This document shows positions 1-11,643 of a stretch of 40,072 nucleotides of DNA, in pieces (within the stretch, counting starts at the first letter, position 1; every line of letters starts with the position of its first letter). Position numbers and translations under genes: made by a program. Under the pieces are notes generated by a model. It was not told where the DNA came from. It made no database searches and worked only from the letters and a program-made list of their open reading frames with translations. The stretch comes from Bradyrhizobium sp. CSA112. Its GTDB lineage: Bacteria > Pseudomonadota > Alphaproteobacteria > Rhizobiales > Xanthobacteraceae. The stretch spans positions 1 to 40,072 of the forward strand of contig NZ_JAACFS010000051.1 of NCBI RefSeq assembly GCF_029051645.1. The letters run 5' to 3'.

Positions 1-153
1 CGTTCAACATCTTGGCACCTCAATGGAATCGAAGTGCCAGACACAGAATCACAGTGACTCTTCGCCCGGGAAGGCCAAATCAACGGGCGAGTCATTCCGT
101 CGCAGCCACGATGTGTGCATCAGCTAGTGCGTTCGCAGGGACGACCGCGACAG

Positions 154-645
154 CTAGCGCTTCTTGCGCAGGCGCACGACCATGTCGACGCGGGCGATCT
201 CGTAGCCTTCCGGCACGTCCGGCATCTTCGACAGCACCAAGTGCGGATCGGGAATGTCGACCAGCTCGTGGTTGTTCTCGAGATAGAAGTGGTGGTGTGC
301 GGTGACGTTGGTGTCGAAATAGGTCTTGGTGCCGTCGACCGAGACCTGACGCAGCAGGCCGGCATCGGTGAGCTGATTGAGCGTGTTGTAGACGGTCGCC
401 AGCGATACCGGAACCTTGGCCAGCGTCGCTTCCTCGTACAGCATTTCCGCGGTCAGATGGCGGGCGCCCTTGCCGAACAGGAGCCAGCCCAGTGCCATGC
501 GCTGGCGGGTGGGCCGGAGACCGGCGGCCTGCAGCATTTCGTTGACGTCGTGCCAGGGACAGCCGGTCAACGCCGGCTGATGTCCGGCGGCGCGGGCGGC
601 CGGATCGATACCGTCGTCGTTCGGGGTCGGGGCTTGGTCGTTCAT
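154..645 (-). CDS. irr: Irr, heme-responsive iron regulator (Fur superfamily)
   Basis: Cytoplasmic transcription factor that controls heme and iron genes and, in B. japonicum, is degraded when heme binds. Starting at the ATG at 645 gives 163 residues, the length of B. japonicum Irr, and puts the heme regulatory motif GCPWHD at Cys29 and the second heme/metal site His-His-His at 117-119, the numbering known for that protein. A GTG at 663 would add six residues and is less likely. The winged-helix region (about 35-110) contains RPTRQRMALGWLLF and VSLATVYNTLNQL, and the C-terminus is basic (RLRKKR). The gene is divergent from fabAB, and its upstream region carries a promoter and palindrome listed separately. 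Family assignment is firm; heme-dependent turnover is inferred from the conserved motif. Confidence 0.96.
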   Translation of the reverse strand: MNDQAPTPNDDGIDPAARAAGHQPALTGCPWHDVNEMLQAAGLRPTRQRMALGWLLFGKGARHLTAEMLYEEATLAKVPVSLATVYNTLNQLTDAGLLRQVSVDGTKTYFDTNVTAHHHFYLENNHELVDIPDPHLVLSKMPDVPEGYEIARVDMVVRLRKKR

Positions 646-671
646 GTCCACTTCGGGCACCACGCGCTAAC

Positions 672-692
672 TTGGGCAATATTCTTGCCCAA
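672..692. promoter_or_regulatory. Perfect inverted repeat between the irr -10 box and the irr start
   Basis: The 8-bp arms TTGGGCAA and TTGCCCAA are perfect and separated by 5 bp. The element touches the end of the -10 box and covers the predicted transcription start of irr. It could be an operator, or a hairpin at the 5' end of the mRNA. It does not look like the usual Irr ICE box (TTTAGAA/TTCTAAA type). Confidence 0.6.
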
Positions 693-718
693 TATAAAAG
701 GAAATCAGGTAGATGCAA
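691..718 (-). promoter_or_regulatory. Predicted irr promoter
   Basis: On the minus strand TTGCAT (718-713) is followed after 16 nt by TATATT (696-691), a good sigma-70-type -35/-10 pair pointing into irr. A related hexamer, TTGCGA (729-724), lies 11 bp upstream of TTGCAT, one helical turn away. The B. japonicum irr promoter is reported to be bound by Fur/Mur at direct-repeat hexamers, so these repeats are candidates. I cannot verify the match to the published site. Confidence 0.6.
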
Positions 719-980
719 GTTTTTCGCAACTAGAACCCGCCCAAGGTTAAGGGGGAACGAGCGCACCAACGCGGCGTTTTAGCCCGTTCCAGTGCTTTGC
801 CGGGCATTGATGCCTATGTTACAGAGCGCGCGGACCACATATGCGATTTCGGCAGAGGCTAATGCCGATAGCACCCTAAGTAGCGCCGAATTGCGGGAAG
901 CAGACGTTCTCCCGTAGGGAAACGGGTCCGGTTCGCTCAGAAAGCGCTCCATCGGGACATCTAATGAGAGGCTGGATACG
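719..980. other. irr-fabA intergenic region
   Basis: With the irr promoter this forms a gap of about 335 bp between the irr and fabA starts. I see no further gene. A weak forward promoter (TTGCCG at 797-802, then TTACAG at 819-824) may serve fabA but is not convincing. A Shine-Dalgarno-like GAGAGG lies 9 nt before the fabA ATG. Confidence 0.4.
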
Positions 981-1502
981 ATGCTGGATCGGCGCGGCGG
1001 TTATGAATACGAGGATTTGCTGGCCTGCGGCCGAGGCGAGATGTTCGGCCCGGGCAATGCCCAATTGCCGCTGCCGCCGATGCTGATGTTCGACCGCATC
1101 ACCGAAATTAGCGAGAATGGGGGTGAATTCGGCAAGGGCCTGATCCGCGCCGAACTCGATGTGAAGCCGGACCTGTGGTTCTTTGGCTGCCATTTCAAGA
1201 ACGATCCGGTCATGCCCGGATGTCTCGGCCTCGACGCGATGTGGCAGATGGTCGGCTTCTACCTGGGCTGGATCGGCGGCGAAGGACGCGGCCGGGCACT
1301 GGGATTGGGCGAACTGAAGTTCTCCGGCCAGGTGCTGCCGAACGCTCGCAAGGTTGTGTACAACATCGACATGAAACGCGTGATGCGCTCAAAGCTGGTG
1401 CTTGGCGTTGCCGACGGCTGGCTTTCCATGGATGGCGAGATTATCTATCGCGCCAAGGACCTGAAGGTCGGGTTGTTCAAGCAGGGCACCGCGCCCACCT
1501 GA
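981..1502 (+). CDS. fabA: 3-hydroxydecanoyl-ACP dehydratase/isomerase FabA
   Basis: FabA dehydrates 3-hydroxydecanoyl-ACP and isomerises trans-2- to cis-3-decenoyl-ACP, the branch point for unsaturated fatty acids. The 173-residue length is typical. The hot-dog-fold active site is visible as FFGCHFKNDPVMPGCLGLDA, with catalytic His71 and Asp85 equivalent to E. coli His70 and Asp84. The C-terminal half holds GELKFSGQVLP, also typical. The ATG is preceded by GAGAGG at 9 nt. fabB follows 63 bp downstream on the same strand, so the two are probably co-transcribed, and irr is divergent upstream. Confidence 0.97.
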   Translation: MLDRRGGYEYEDLLACGRGEMFGPGNAQLPLPPMLMFDRITEISENGGEFGKGLIRAELDVKPDLWFFGCHFKNDPVMPGCLGLDAMWQMVGFYLGWIGGEGRGRALGLGELKFSGQVLPNARKVVYNIDMKRVMRSKLVLGVADGWLSMDGEIIYRAKDLKVGLFKQGTAPT

Positions 1503-1565
1503 GCGGCGCCGATCATGCAATCAAATATCTTCACTGACGAACGGAAACGGTAGGGCGAGGCGATC

Positions 1566-2789
1566 ATGAAGCGGGTTGTCATAACGGGGATGGGCATTGT
1601 CTCGTCCATCGGAAACAACACCCAGGAAGTGCTTGCGAGCCTTCACGACGCAAAATCCGGGATCAAGCGCGCCGACAAGTACGCCGAGCTGGGCTTCCGC
1701 TCGCAGGTGCAGGGCGCGCCGACCATCAATCCGGCCGACGTCATCGACCGCCGCGCGATGCGCTTCCTCGGCGAGGGCGCAGCATGGAATCACATCGCGA
1801 TGGAGCAGGCGATCCAGGATTCCGGACTGACGCCCACGGAAGTCTCCGACGTCCGCACCGGCATCATTATGGGCTCCGGCGGGCCGTCCGCGCGCACCAT
1901 CGTGGAAGCGGCCGACATCACCCGGAGCAAGGGGCCCAAACGGGTTGGGCCATTCGCGGTGCCGAAGGCGATGTCGTCAACGGCGTCGGCCACGCTCGCG
2001 ACCTGGTTCAAGATCAAGGGTGTGAACTATTCGATCTCGTCGGCCTGCGCGACCTCGAACCATTGCATTGGCAACGCCTATGAGACGATCCAGATCGGCA
2101 AGCAGGACGTGATCTTCGCCGGCGGCTGTGAGGAGCTCGACTGGTCGCTGTCGGTGCTGTTCGACGCGATGGGCGCGATGTCCTCGAAATACAACGACAC
2201 GCCCGCCACGGCCTCGCGCCCCTACGACGTCAACCGCGACGGCTTCGTCATTGCCGGCGGCGCCGGCGTGGTGGTGCTGGAAGAACTCGAGCACGCCAAG
2301 GCGCGCGGCGCGCGCATCTACGCCGAAGTGGTTGGCTATGGCGCCACGTCAGACGGTTATGACATGGTCGCGCCGTCGGGCGAGGGCGCCGAGCGCTGCA
2401 TGCGCATGGCGCTCGAAACCGTGAAGACACCGATCGATTACATCAATCCGCATGCGACCTCGACGCCGGCCGGCGATCCCCCGGAGATCGAGGCGATACG
2501 CAAGGTCTTTGGCACCGGCGACAAGTGCCCGCCGATCTCGGCGACCAAGGCGCTGACCGGTCACTCGCTCGGCGCCACCGGCGTGCAGGAGGCGATCTAT
2601 TCGCTTCTGATGATGAACAATGGCTTCGTCTGCGAGAGCGCTCACATCACCGAGCTCGATCCGATCTTCGCCGACATGCCGATCGTGCGCAAGCGCATCG
2701 ACAATGCCAAGCTCGGCACCGTGCTGTCGAACTCCTTCGGCTTCGGCGGCACCAACGCCACGCTGGTGTTCAAGCGGATGGATGCGTGA
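1566..2789 (+). CDS. fabB: 3-oxoacyl-ACP synthase I FabB
   Basis: Condensing enzyme that elongates acyl-ACP with malonyl-ACP and, paired with FabA, commits cis-3-decenoyl-ACP to unsaturated fatty acids. At 407 residues it has the KAS I length. The Cys-His-His triad is present: Cys161 in SISSACATSNHC, His296 in NPHATSTPAGD and His333 in KALTGHSLGATG. The C-terminal NSFGFGGTNATL glycine-rich segment is also present. The start is supported by GGGCGAGG about 5 nt upstream of the ATG. A palindromic repeat fills the gap to fabI. Confidence 0.97.
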   Translation: MKRVVITGMGIVSSIGNNTQEVLASLHDAKSGIKRADKYAELGFRSQVQGAPTINPADVIDRRAMRFLGEGAAWNHIAMEQAIQDSGLTPTEVSDVRTGIIMGSGGPSARTIVEAADITRSKGPKRVGPFAVPKAMSSTASATLATWFKIKGVNYSISSACATSNHCIGNAYETIQIGKQDVIFAGGCEELDWSLSVLFDAMGAMSSKYNDTPATASRPYDVNRDGFVIAGGAGVVVLEELEHAKARGARIYAEVVGYGATSDGYDMVAPSGEGAERCMRMALETVKTPIDYINPHATSTPAGDPPEIEAIRKVFGTGDKCPPISATKALTGHSLGATGVQEAIYSLLMMNNGFVCESAHITELDPIFADMPIVRKRIDNAKLGTVLSNSFGFGGTNATLVFKRMDA

Positions 2790-2796
2790 TGTACTC

Positions 2797-2916
2797 GTCA
2801 TGCCCCGCCTTATGCGCAATTGCGCACTGGGGCGGGGCATCCAGTACGCCGCAGCCTCTCGGCTAAATCACTGACCCTCTGGAATACTGGATCACCCGCG
2901 TTCGCGTGTGATGACG
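2797..2916. repeat. Intergenic palindromic repeat, family A, copy 1
   Basis: Two palindromes lie side by side. The first has arms ATGCCCCGCC and GGGGCGGGGCAT around an inner GCGCAATTGCGC. The second is a CACCCGCG/CGCGTGTG-type hairpin. The same module, in inverted orientation, lies between infB and rbfA at 13818-13927. It fills most of the fabB-fabI gap and would fold strongly in a read-through transcript. I see no coding potential. Confidence 0.85.
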
Positions 2917-2941
2917 TCGAAGAAATGGGAGCGAGCGTACG

Positions 2942-3742
2942 ATGCAAGACCTGATGAAAGGCAAGCGCGGACTGATCATGGGCGTCGCCAATGATCATTC
3001 GATCGCGTGGGGCATTGCGAAAGCGCTGCACGCGCAGGGCGCCGAACTGGCCTTCACGTACCAGGGCGATGCGCTGGGCAAGCGCGTCAAGCCCCTGGCG
3101 CAATCGCTCGGTATAGACACCGTGTTGCCGTGCGACGTCGAGGATATTGCGAGCGTCGATTCCGTATTCGCGGCACTCAAGGCCAAATGGGGCCATCTCG
3201 ATTTTCTCGTCCATGCCATCGCGTTCTCCGACAAGAACGAGTTGAAGGGACGCTATGCCGACACCACGCGCGAGAATTTCTCGCGCACCATGCTGATCTC
3301 CTGCTTCTCCTTTACGGAGCTCGCCAAGCGCGCGGCCGAACTGATGCCGGAGAGCGGCGGCTCGATGATCACGCTGACCTTCGGCGGCTCGGTGCGCGTG
3401 ATGCCGAATTATAACGTGATGGGTGTGGCGAAGGCTGCGCTTGAAGCCACCGTGCGCTATCTCGCTGCCGATTTCGGCCCGCGCAAGATCCGCATCAATT
3501 CGATCTCGGCGGGTCCGGTGCGTACGCTGGCGGGCTCGGGCATCGGCGACGCACGCGCGATGTTCGCGTTCCAGCAGAAGCATTCGCCGCTCGGCCGCGG
3601 CGTGACGCTGGAAGAACTCGGCGGCTCCGCGCTCTATTTGCTGTCCGACCTTTCGGGCGGCGTCACCGGCGAAATCCACTATGTCGATTCCGGCTATAAC
3701 GTGATTTCGATGCCGCGCCCGGAAGAACTGAAGGCGGAGTAG
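2942..3742 (+). CDS. fabI: Enoyl-ACP reductase [NADH] FabI
   Basis: Short-chain dehydrogenase that reduces trans-2-enoyl-ACP at the last step of each elongation cycle; the target of triclosan-type inhibitors. The 266 residues include the N-terminal nucleotide-binding segment (GLIMGVANDHSIAWGIAKAL) and the catalytic Tyr157-x6-Lys164 in NYNVMGVAK. The residue ten before Tyr157, Tyr146 in the E. coli enzyme, is Phe147 here (LTFGGS). The C-terminal substrate loop and DSGYNVISM are typical. It follows fabB after a 150-bp repeat-filled gap and probably belongs to the same cluster. Confidence 0.96.
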   Translation: MQDLMKGKRGLIMGVANDHSIAWGIAKALHAQGAELAFTYQGDALGKRVKPLAQSLGIDTVLPCDVEDIASVDSVFAALKAKWGHLDFLVHAIAFSDKNELKGRYADTTRENFSRTMLISCFSFTELAKRAAELMPESGGSMITLTFGGSVRVMPNYNVMGVAKAALEATVRYLAADFGPRKIRINSISAGPVRTLAGSGIGDARAMFAFQQKHSPLGRGVTLEELGGSALYLLSDLSGGVTGEIHYVDSGYNVISMPRPEELKAE

Positions 3743-3748
3743 GATCTT

Positions 3749-3834
3749 GTAGCCCGGATGCAGCGAAGCGAAATCCGGGACATCTCGCAAGCGGCGCATT
3801 ACTCCCGGATTGCGCTTCGCTGCATCCGGGCTAC
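3749..3834. repeat. Large intergenic palindrome, family B (32-bp arms)
   Basis: Arms 3749-3780 and 3803-3834 are inverted copies with a single mismatch, separated by 22 bp. Each begins or ends with GTAGCCCGGATGCAGCG or its complement. It sits between the convergent fabI and gst genes, where an RNA hairpin of this size could stop transcription from both sides, though there is no U-tract. This sequence type recurs in Bradyrhizobium and Rhodopseudomonas genomes from memory. Confidence 0.9.
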
Positions 3835-3841
3835 GTTCACT

Positions 3842-4438
3842 TCATCCCGCCGCGATCTTCTCCGCACGCTGGAACGCCGGGCGCGCCACGCAGCGGTCGA
3901 TATAGGCGTCGAACGACGGCCGTGGCGGCACCATCTTGAACGCCCGCACCGCGAAGTTCAGGCCTGAGCCCAGCATGATGTCGGCCGCGGAGAATTTTTC
4001 GCCGAGAATCCATGGACCCTTTTGCAAGGCGGCATCGAGCACGTCGAACGTCTGCGTCGCGCTGCCCCACGCCGCCGTGCTCGGCGGCACCTCCAGTTTC
4101 GTGAACATCTGGATCAGCGCCGGCTCGATGCAACTGGGCGAAAAGAACAGCCACTGCAGATATCTCGCCCGCAGCGGATCGGTCACGGCCGGCGCCAGTG
4201 CGGTTTCCGGATAGCGGTCGGCGATATAGGCACAGATCGCGGCGGCTTCGCCGAGCGCCGCGTCGCCATCCTTCAGCCCCGGCACCTTGCCCATCGGATT
4301 GATCGCGAGATATTCCGGTGCCTTCTGCGCGCCGGTCGAAATATCCGTCAGCACGCGCTCGTAAGGCAGCCCGGTCTCTTCCAGCAGCCAGATCGCGGAG
4401 ATGGAGCGGGAGCGGGGCGACCAGTAAAGCTTTATCAT
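3842..4438 (-). CDS. Glutathione S-transferase family protein
   Basis: A cytosolic two-domain GST of 198 residues. The N-terminal thioredoxin-like domain (1-80) begins MIKLYWSPRSRSISAIWLLEE and contains the glutathione-contact segment NPMGKVPGLKDG followed by the acidic GEAAAICAYIADRYP. The all-helical C-terminal domain occupies about 90-190, with an N-capping-box-like segment FSAADIMLG. The substrate cannot be read from the sequence. It converges on fabI and stands alone on its strand, 225 bp downstream of the GNAT gene. The subclass is uncertain. Confidence 0.9.
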   Translation of the reverse strand: MIKLYWSPRSRSISAIWLLEETGLPYERVLTDISTGAQKAPEYLAINPMGKVPGLKDGDAALGEAAAICAYIADRYPETALAPAVTDPLRARYLQWLFFSPSCIEPALIQMFTKLEVPPSTAAWGSATQTFDVLDAALQKGPWILGEKFSAADIMLGSGLNFAVRAFKMVPPRPSFDAYIDRCVARPAFQRAEKIAAG

Positions 4439-4663
4439 CAGACGTTTCCCTTTCGGATCAATTGCGAAATGTCGCGCAGGATTGCGTCAGCGTCACGACT
4501 GGCGAACTGAAATGATACCGGAGTGTCGCTCTAGGCATCGCTGGCATGGTCTGGTCTCGGCTCGCGGCCAGCAAGGCCCGAAGCGCAAAGCGCATCGGGG
4601 CCATTGTGAAACTAGAGCGTGCGCAAGCGATGCGCAAGGCGAAGATGCTTCGCACGCCTCGGA

Positions 4664-5158
4664 TCAGTTGCTCTTCTTCCATCGGTAATACTTCATCACG
4701 AAGCCGGTCATCGGCTCGACCTGCTCCTTCTCGAACACAAAGCCCTCGCGCTCGTACCAGCGCCATGCCTTTTCGTTCTCGCGCACGCAGCGTAGCCAGA
4801 TTTCATCCGGCAGATGTTGTCGCGTGAAGGCAAGCAATCGGCGTCCGAGACCGTTGCCCTGATATTCCGGCGCGACGAATAGCTGGTCGAGATAGCGGTC
4901 AGGCAAATGCATCGCCAGCATCGCCGCCAATCTTCCATTGACGTCGGCGACGTAGAGGCTCCAGCCCTTCTCGACCTCCATCGGAACGCGCGCGCGCAGT
5001 TTCGCCAGCAGGAAATTGCTGGCGTCTTCGAGCCCGGTTGATACCCAGCTCTCCATCCAGACCCGCGCGACCTCGTCATATTCGTCAGCGCGGGCGAGGC
5101 GAATGACGGGTTGTGGCAAATCGGTATCTCCCGAAGCGGGCATCGTCAGGCCCGTCAT
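4664..5158 (-). CDS. GNAT-family N-acetyltransferase, coupled to oxyR
   Basis: A 164-residue acetyltransferase with the acetyl-CoA loop in VAPEYQGNGLGRRLLAF (Q/R-x-x-G-x-G form) and the C-terminal ENEKAWRWYEREGFVF typical of the family. The ATG at 5158 overlaps the oxyR stop codon as ATGA, which decides this start over an in-frame upstream codon inside oxyR. That arrangement implies co-transcription and translational coupling with oxyR. The substrate is unknown; a stress-related role is only an inference from the neighbourhood. Confidence 0.88.
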   Translation of the reverse strand: MTGLTMPASGDTDLPQPVIRLARADEYDEVARVWMESWVSTGLEDASNFLLAKLRARVPMEVEKGWSLYVADVNGRLAAMLAMHLPDRYLDQLFVAPEYQGNGLGRRLLAFTRQHLPDEIWLRCVRENEKAWRWYEREGFVFEKEQVEPMTGFVMKYYRWKKSN

Positions 5159-6084
5159 TTCCGCAATGGCGATTTCGCCTTGCGCTGTTCGCGCAATGCG
5201 TCGGCTGCGAGGCAAACCACTTCGGAGATTTGCTGGAGCTGTGCGGCGAGCGGACTGGTCTTGCGCCAGACCATGCCAATGGTTCGCGACGGTTGCGGGT
5301 TCCTGAAGCGCGCGACGGAGACCGGCGCCGAACGGGTTTCTACCGCGACCGCCATTTCCGGGATCAGGGTGACGCCGATGCCGGCGCCGACCATCTGAAC
5401 GAGCGTCGACAGCGAGCTCGCGTCCAGCACTTCCCGCGGCGGCGACGATTGCATGTTGCAGAACGACAGCGCCTGGTCGCGGAAGCAGTGTCCCTCTTCG
5501 AGCAGCAAAAGGCGCATCTCGCGCAGCGTCTCGTGGCTCGGCACCGGCGTGCCCTCATCCTCGCCCGGCCGCACCAGCAGGAAATTTTCCGAAAAACACG
5601 CGACTTCGGTCAGCGAAGGTTCGGATACCGGAAGCGCAACGATCGCCGTATCCAGCCGGCCTTCAGCGACTTCCTTGATCAGCTTCGGCGTCAGCGTCTC
5701 GCGGACGTGAATGTCGAGTTCCGGATGCATGCGCGCGAGGTTCTCGATCACCTTCGGCAACAGATAGGGCGCAATCGTCGGGATCATGCCGATGCGCAGC
5801 CGGCCCGCGAGCCGGTCGCGCGAGGCGCGCGCGAAGTCGCCGAGTTCGTCGACCGAACGCAGGATGTCACGGACGCGCTGGACGATCTCTTCGCCGAATT
5901 TCGTCAGCGTCACCTGTCGTGCACTGCGCTCCAGCAGCACGCCGCCGAGGGTTTCCTCCATTTCCTTGATCTGCATCGAAAGCGCCGGCTGCGAGATGGA
6001 ACATGACTCTGCCGCGCGTCCGAAATGGCCGTGACGTACCAGCGCGTCGAAGTAGCGGAGCTGTCTGAGCGTCATCTGGATCAT
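5155..6084 (-). CDS. oxyR: OxyR-type peroxide-sensing LysR regulator
   Basis: A LysR-family activator of 309 residues. The N-terminal helix-turn-helix (about 5-65) includes GHFGRAAESCSISQPALSMQ. The redox pair is visible in EEGHCFRDQALSFC as Cys200 and Cys209, equivalent to E. coli OxyR Cys199 and Cys208, which form a disulfide on peroxide exposure. That, with divergent placement next to katG, supports OxyR rather than another LysR protein. An alternative ATG four codons in (MTLRQLRYF) is possible. Its stop overlaps the following GNAT gene. Confidence 0.94.
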   Translation of the reverse strand: MIQMTLRQLRYFDALVRHGHFGRAAESCSISQPALSMQIKEMEETLGGVLLERSARQVTLTKFGEEIVQRVRDILRSVDELGDFARASRDRLAGRLRIGMIPTIAPYLLPKVIENLARMHPELDIHVRETLTPKLIKEVAEGRLDTAIVALPVSEPSLTEVACFSENFLLVRPGEDEGTPVPSHETLREMRLLLLEEGHCFRDQALSFCNMQSSPPREVLDASSLSTLVQMVGAGIGVTLIPEMAVAVETRSAPVSVARFRNPQPSRTIGMVWRKTSPLAAQLQQISEVVCLAADALREQRKAKSPLRK

Positions 6085-6093
6085 CAGATCATC

Positions 6094-6108
6094 TTATCGG
6101 TTCGATCA
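6094..6108. promoter_or_regulatory. Candidate OxyR operator in the oxyR-katG gap
   Basis: TTATCG-GTT-CGATCA is an imperfect palindrome (one mismatch in 6-bp arms) in the AT-rich divergent region. It lies about 45-60 bp upstream of the predicted katG start, a normal activator position. It only loosely resembles the OxyR tetrad consensus, so this is a positional inference. Confidence 0.4.
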
Positions 6109-6119
6109 TTAAAATCAAC

Positions 6120-6147
6120 TTTACCTGATGGGATGTCGTGCTTAGAT
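6120..6147 (+). promoter_or_regulatory. Predicted katG promoter
   Basis: TTTACC (6120-6125) and TTAGAT (6142-6147) are separated by 16 bp. The weak -35 suits an activated promoter. A strong Shine-Dalgarno, TAGGAG at 6175-6180, stands 6 nt before the katG ATG. Confidence 0.45.
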
Positions 6148-6186
6148 TGCCTCCAATCTGAACAGGGACCACCCTAGGAGACGACC

Positions 6187-8337
<2,151 letters not shown>

Positions 8338-8364
8338 GGCTTGGCGGAAACGCAATGACAAAAC

Positions 8365-8392
8365 AAAGGGCGGCCGAAAGGCCGCCCTTTTT
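8365..8392. terminator. Bidirectional rho-independent terminator, katG/sod
   Basis: AAAGGGCGGCC and GGCCGCCCTTT pair perfectly around a GAAA tetraloop, followed by TT. With T-tracts on both strands it can end both katG and the convergent superoxide dismutase gene. A stem with the same 11-bp arms recurs at 9325-9350. Confidence 0.9.
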
Positions 8393-8405
8393 ACATCGAA
8401 TGCGC

Positions 8406-9143
8406 TCACGCGCCGAGCGTACCGGCCTTCGCGGCGGCATAACGTTCCGCGATCTTGCTCCAGTTCACCGTGTTCCACCACGCCTTCAGATAGTCGGCGC
8501 GGCGGTTCTGGTAGTTCAGATAATAAGCGTGCTCCCAGACGTCGTTGCCCATCAAAGCGCGCTTGCCGTCCATCATCGGATTATCCTGGTTCGGGCGGGT
8601 CTCGATCGCGAGCTTGCCGTCCTTGCTGACGGTCACGAACACCCAGCCGGAGCCGAACTGGCGCCCGCCCGCGGCGTTGAAGTCGTTCTGGAATTTTTCC
8701 ATGCCGCCAAGGTCGCGGTCGATCGCCGCCAGCACCTCGCCCTCGGGCTTGCCGCCGTTCGGGCCCATGATTTCCCAGAACATGGTGTGGTTGGCGTGGC
8801 CGCCGAGATTGTTGCGGACGGTGAATTTGATGCTGTCGTCCAGCGCGTTCAGATTGCCGAGCACGTCCTCGATCTTCGCTGTTCCCAACCGCGGATTGGT
8901 CTTGGCGACAGTGTTGAGGTTGGCGACATAGGCGGCGTGGTGCTTGCCGTGATGGATTTCCATCGTCTTGGTGTCGATATGAGGCTCGAACGCATTCGTC
9001 GGATAACCAAGCGGCGGCAGCGTGAATGGACCCTCTGCGGCAGCGGGAGCCGCGGCCTGCGCGAATACGAAACGGGGGGCTGCCGCAACGGCAGCGACAC
9101 CGGTTGCGGCAAACATCAGTTGGCGCCGGGACATGAATGACAT
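8406..9143 (-). CDS. Exported Mn/Fe superoxide dismutase (Tat signal)
   Basis: Superoxide dismutase of 245 residues. The start is fixed by AAGGAG 6 nt before the ATG at 9143. The N-terminus has a twin-arginine motif (SRRQLM) and an alanine-rich hydrophobic stretch ending near FVFAQA, so a folded enzyme is probably exported to the periplasm by Tat. Metal ligands are His64, His119, Asp201 and His205 (MEIHH, GGHANH, DVWEHAYY). GGHANH together with the glutamine in PNQDNP favours the manganese or cambialistic type. It converges on katG and completes a peroxide/superoxide defence unit. Confidence 0.95.
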   Translation of the reverse strand: MSFMSRRQLMFAATGVAAVAAAPRFVFAQAAAPAAAEGPFTLPPLGYPTNAFEPHIDTKTMEIHHGKHHAAYVANLNTVAKTNPRLGTAKIEDVLGNLNALDDSIKFTVRNNLGGHANHTMFWEIMGPNGGKPEGEVLAAIDRDLGGMEKFQNDFNAAGGRQFGSGWVFVTVSKDGKLAIETRPNQDNPMMDGKRALMGNDVWEHAYYLNYQNRRADYLKAWWNTVNWSKIAERYAAAKAGTLGA

Positions 9144-9321
9144 CGATTTCTCCTTACCTGTGGGCAATTGGTGTGGGTACCTTGCGAACGGGACGCCGTG
9201 CGCCGCTGCGCGCGGCAAGCTACGGGTGACTATCGGAATCGGGTTTCATTTTCTGTCCTCGCGCCCTGCGGCGGAACCGCACAGGTGCCTCAATACTCCC
9301 AATGTAACGCAGGCGGATAAC
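9144..9321 (-). other. Upstream region of the superoxide dismutase gene
   Basis: First part of a gap of about 340 bp between the pnp stop and the sod start. The only clear signal is the AAGGAG ribosome-binding site at 9155-9150. A promoter must lie here because terminator hairpins precede it, but I could not pick out a convincing -35/-10 pair. Confidence 0.4.
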
Positions 9322-9350
9322 AAAAAAGGGCGGCCTTCCGGCCGCCCTTT
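9322..9350 (-). terminator. Rho-independent terminator upstream of sod
   Basis: Perfect 11-bp arms AAAGGGCGGCC/GGCCGCCCTTT with a 4-nt loop. On the minus strand the stem is followed by a run of six T. It lies after the pnp terminator and insulates sod from upstream transcription. Its stem arms are identical to those of the katG/sod terminator 1 kb away. Confidence 0.85.
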
Positions 9351-9360
9351 GTTCACATTT

Positions 9361-9437
9361 TAGAGCGTTTTCGAGCGAAACCCTCGGACTTGATCCGTGG
9401 GTGGGTACCGGTTCGCGTGAAGAAAACGCGTCAAAGA
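9361..9437. repeat. Intergenic palindromic repeat, family G
   Basis: Outer arms GCGTTTTC (9365-9372) and GAAAACGC (9422-9429), with an inner CGAGCGAA/TTCGCGTG pair and the segment TACCGGTTCGCGTGAAG, resemble a repeat I recall as widespread in Bradyrhizobium intergenic DNA. It lies between the two terminators downstream of pnp. I see no coding function. Confidence 0.65.
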
Positions 9438-9441
9438 AAGA

Positions 9442-9479
9442 CTGGAGCCCGGTTCTGATCCATCAGAACCGGGCTCCAG
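9442..9479 (-). terminator. pnp operon terminator
   Basis: Eighteen-base arms, perfect inverted copies with only 2 nt between them, lie 8 bp after the pnp stop codon. On the minus strand the stem is followed by a T-rich stretch (AGTCTTTCTTTG). This is the likely end of the rimP-to-pnp transcription unit. Confidence 0.85.
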
Positions 9480-9486
9480 CGATGCC

Positions 9487-11643
<2,157 letters not shown>

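Noticed and set aside
11..40. TGGCAC/GTGCCA inverted repeat downstream of irr as a terminator
   Set aside because: Short arms, long loop and no U-tract on either strand; the remaining DNA from 1 to 153 shows no gene.
2797..2916. CRISPR-like repeats
   Set aside because: The palindromic units are dispersed singly, with no regular spacer pattern or cas genes.
2810..3799. 329-codon frame antisense to fabI
   Set aside because: Runs through the repeat at one end and the palindrome at the other; no family signature; fabI is certain.
4439..4663. Small gene between gst and the GNAT gene
   Set aside because: Open frames here are short, overlap in all phases and lack ribosome-binding sites and recognisable sequence.
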